Of a DNA stretch of 7,575 nucleotides, positions 6,659 to 7,575 are shown one piece after another. Position 1 is the stretch's first letter. Every line of letters starts with the position of its first letter. Under the pieces are notes generated by a model. The model was not told where the DNA came from and did not search any database. It saw only the letters and a program-made list of their open reading frames with translations. This DNA is from Chloroflexota bacterium (lineage in GTDB: Bacteria > Chloroflexota > Anaerolineae > Aggregatilineales > UBA3940): the NCBI GenBank assembly GCA_024643825.1, contig JAHEME010000124.1:1-7575 (forward strand), given 5' to 3'. The position numbers and the translations under genes were made by a program.

Positions 6659-7528
6659 CTAGGGTTCGGCATTGGCAAGCGCAGGTTTCCGAACCAGAGT
6701 CTGCGGCCCATAGACCAGCACGACGATCACCACAACCACGATCATCGTGCCAAAGAAGATCAGCCCACCCATATCCGTGAACAACGTGGTGAACAGGTAG
6801 TTCGACCAGTTGAAGGACGTATGCATCAGCATCGTGGCAAAGATGCTTTTGTTGGCGTTGTTGTACACCCAGGTGAACAGTACCGTGATCAGGATGTCGG
6901 CAACGAAAATGCCCCACACAGGCCGGTTATAGTAGGCTTCCTGACGGGGACTCAGGAACAGGGGCAGATGCCACGTTGCCCACAGAACGCCGATGATGAG
7001 GCTCGCCACCAGCGCATTGTACTTCGTCTGCAGGCGTTCGGTGGCATAGCCTCGCCAGCCGAACTCCTCTTGCAGCGGCCCCCCCGTGAAGAAGATAATC
7101 ACAAACGAGATCGGGATGGAGATCGGTTGAGCGAAGGCCGGAGAGGGGGGGATCGTCTCGCCCAGCATCCCGGCGATCCACTGCGCTCCGCCAAGTACGA
7201 TGGGGAAGAACAGGAGCGCAACGAGATACCAGAATACGCCAAATCGGGTACGCGTGCCCCGGCGGATGATCTCCTTGATGCCCGCCCAGCCGCCATTCAG
7301 GTAGGTAAGCAGCAGGGCGGCGAGCAGCGGCCCCCATGCGGCAGGGTTATTGGAGCTATTCAGGAACTGGTACAGGCCATCTGGAAGGGTCACGATGGAT
7401 TGTTCATGGAGACCCAGCGGGACCCAGAAGAGCCACGACCAGCCAAAGGCCAGCAAATAGAATAACCACACGCTGTGATTCTTCGTCTGCGTGGCCTGAT
7501 CCTGTGACATCTGCGTTGATTCAGCCAT
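6659..7528 (-). CDS. CPBP-family intramembrane metalloprotease (CAAX/Rce1-type)
   Basis: The product is 289 residues with about seven or eight hydrophobic segments (roughly 19-40, 62-80, 97-121, 136-150, 170-193, 203-221, 228-248, 254-273). The family's three signature motifs are present: EEFGWR (E154, E155, R159), WATWH (His187) and HTSFN (His236, Asn240). These residues form the metal-dependent or glutamate-based active site inside the membrane. In bacteria such proteins are often linked to bacteriocin self-immunity or membrane protein processing, but the substrate here is unknown. ATG 7528 is chosen because GGGAG (7541-7537) lies eight bases upstream; GTG 7567 and ATG 7564 are in frame but have no such site within the visible bases. 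The gene is GC-rich like the left flank and converges on the restriction-modification pair. All motif residues are intact. Confidence 0.9.
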   Translation of the reverse strand: MAESTQMSQDQATQTKNHSVWLFYLLAFGWSWLFWVPLGLHEQSIVTLPDGLYQFLNSSNNPAAWGPLLAALLLTYLNGGWAGIKEIIRRGTRTRFGVFWYLVALLFFPIVLGGAQWIAGMLGETIPPSPAFAQPISIPISFVIIFFTGGPLQEEFGWRGYATERLQTKYNALVASLIIGVLWATWHLPLFLSPRQEAYYNRPVWGIFVADILITVLFTWVYNNANKSIFATMLMHTSFNWSNYLFTTLFTDMGGLIFFGTMIVVVVIVVLVYGPQTLVRKPALANAEP

Positions 7529-7536
7529 TGAATGTA

Positions 7537-7541
7537 CTCCC
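7537..7541 (-). promoter_or_regulatory. Ribosome binding site of the CPBP protease gene
   Basis: The minus strand reads GGGAG, eight bases before ATG 7528. It decides between this start and the upstream in-frame starts at 7564 and 7567. Confidence 0.6.
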
Positions 7542-7575
7542 GGTGTGCGTGATCGGGCTGCCATCACGGTCTGCG

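Noticed and set aside
6821..7465. 214-codon plus-strand frame, and smaller frames at 6573-6917 and 6927-7337
   Set aside because: These are shadows of the CPBP protease gene, which has all its catalytic motifs and hydrophobic segments in its own frame. None of the others shows a domain.

Overview
This is a bacterial chromosomal segment. It has GC-rich flanks and a clearly AT-richer block of about 2.1 kb in the middle. The flanking genes look like those of a Chloroflexota (Anaerolineae-type) bacterium: a membrane-anchored protein with Ig-like folds, a TPTPGPG-type linker and a bacterial SH3 domain, and a CPBP-family membrane protease. That phylum call is inference from protein style and is not proven.

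Layout. (1) Positions 2588 down to 1, minus strand: one uninterrupted reading frame of 862 codons that runs off the left edge. It encodes a fatty-acyl-AMP-ligase-like adenylation domain, a phosphopantetheine carrier domain and the start of a type I thioesterase. The stop lies outside the window, so the gene is easy to miss, and a long antisense frame on the plus strand is only its shadow. (2) 2589-2733: a divergent regulatory region. It holds a candidate minus-strand promoter, two 13-base direct repeats (one inside that promoter's spacer) and a possible leaderless promoter for the plus-strand gene. (3) 2734-4374, plus: the anchored extracellular Ig-like/SH3b protein. (4) 4472-5698 and 5736-6572, plus: a Type II restriction-modification pair. 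The methyltransferase carries FDPFVGSGTT and TSPPY motifs (predicted N4-cytosine type) and is followed by a TdeIII-family endonuclease. (5) 6565-6609: a nested hairpin at the convergent junction. (6) 7528-6659, minus: a CPBP (CAAX-type) intramembrane protease.

How the parts fit. The restriction-modification pair is self-contained, differs in composition from both neighbours and sits in intergenic DNA without breaking a gene, so it is probably horizontally acquired. The acyl-ligase/carrier/thioesterase protein looks like a compact fatty-acyl activation and release enzyme, or the opening gene of a lipid or lipopeptide locus continuing to the left. Whether the divergent SH3b protein is functionally linked to it is unknown; they share only the intergenic control region. 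I see no tRNA, rRNA, CRISPR array, insertion sequence or origin.
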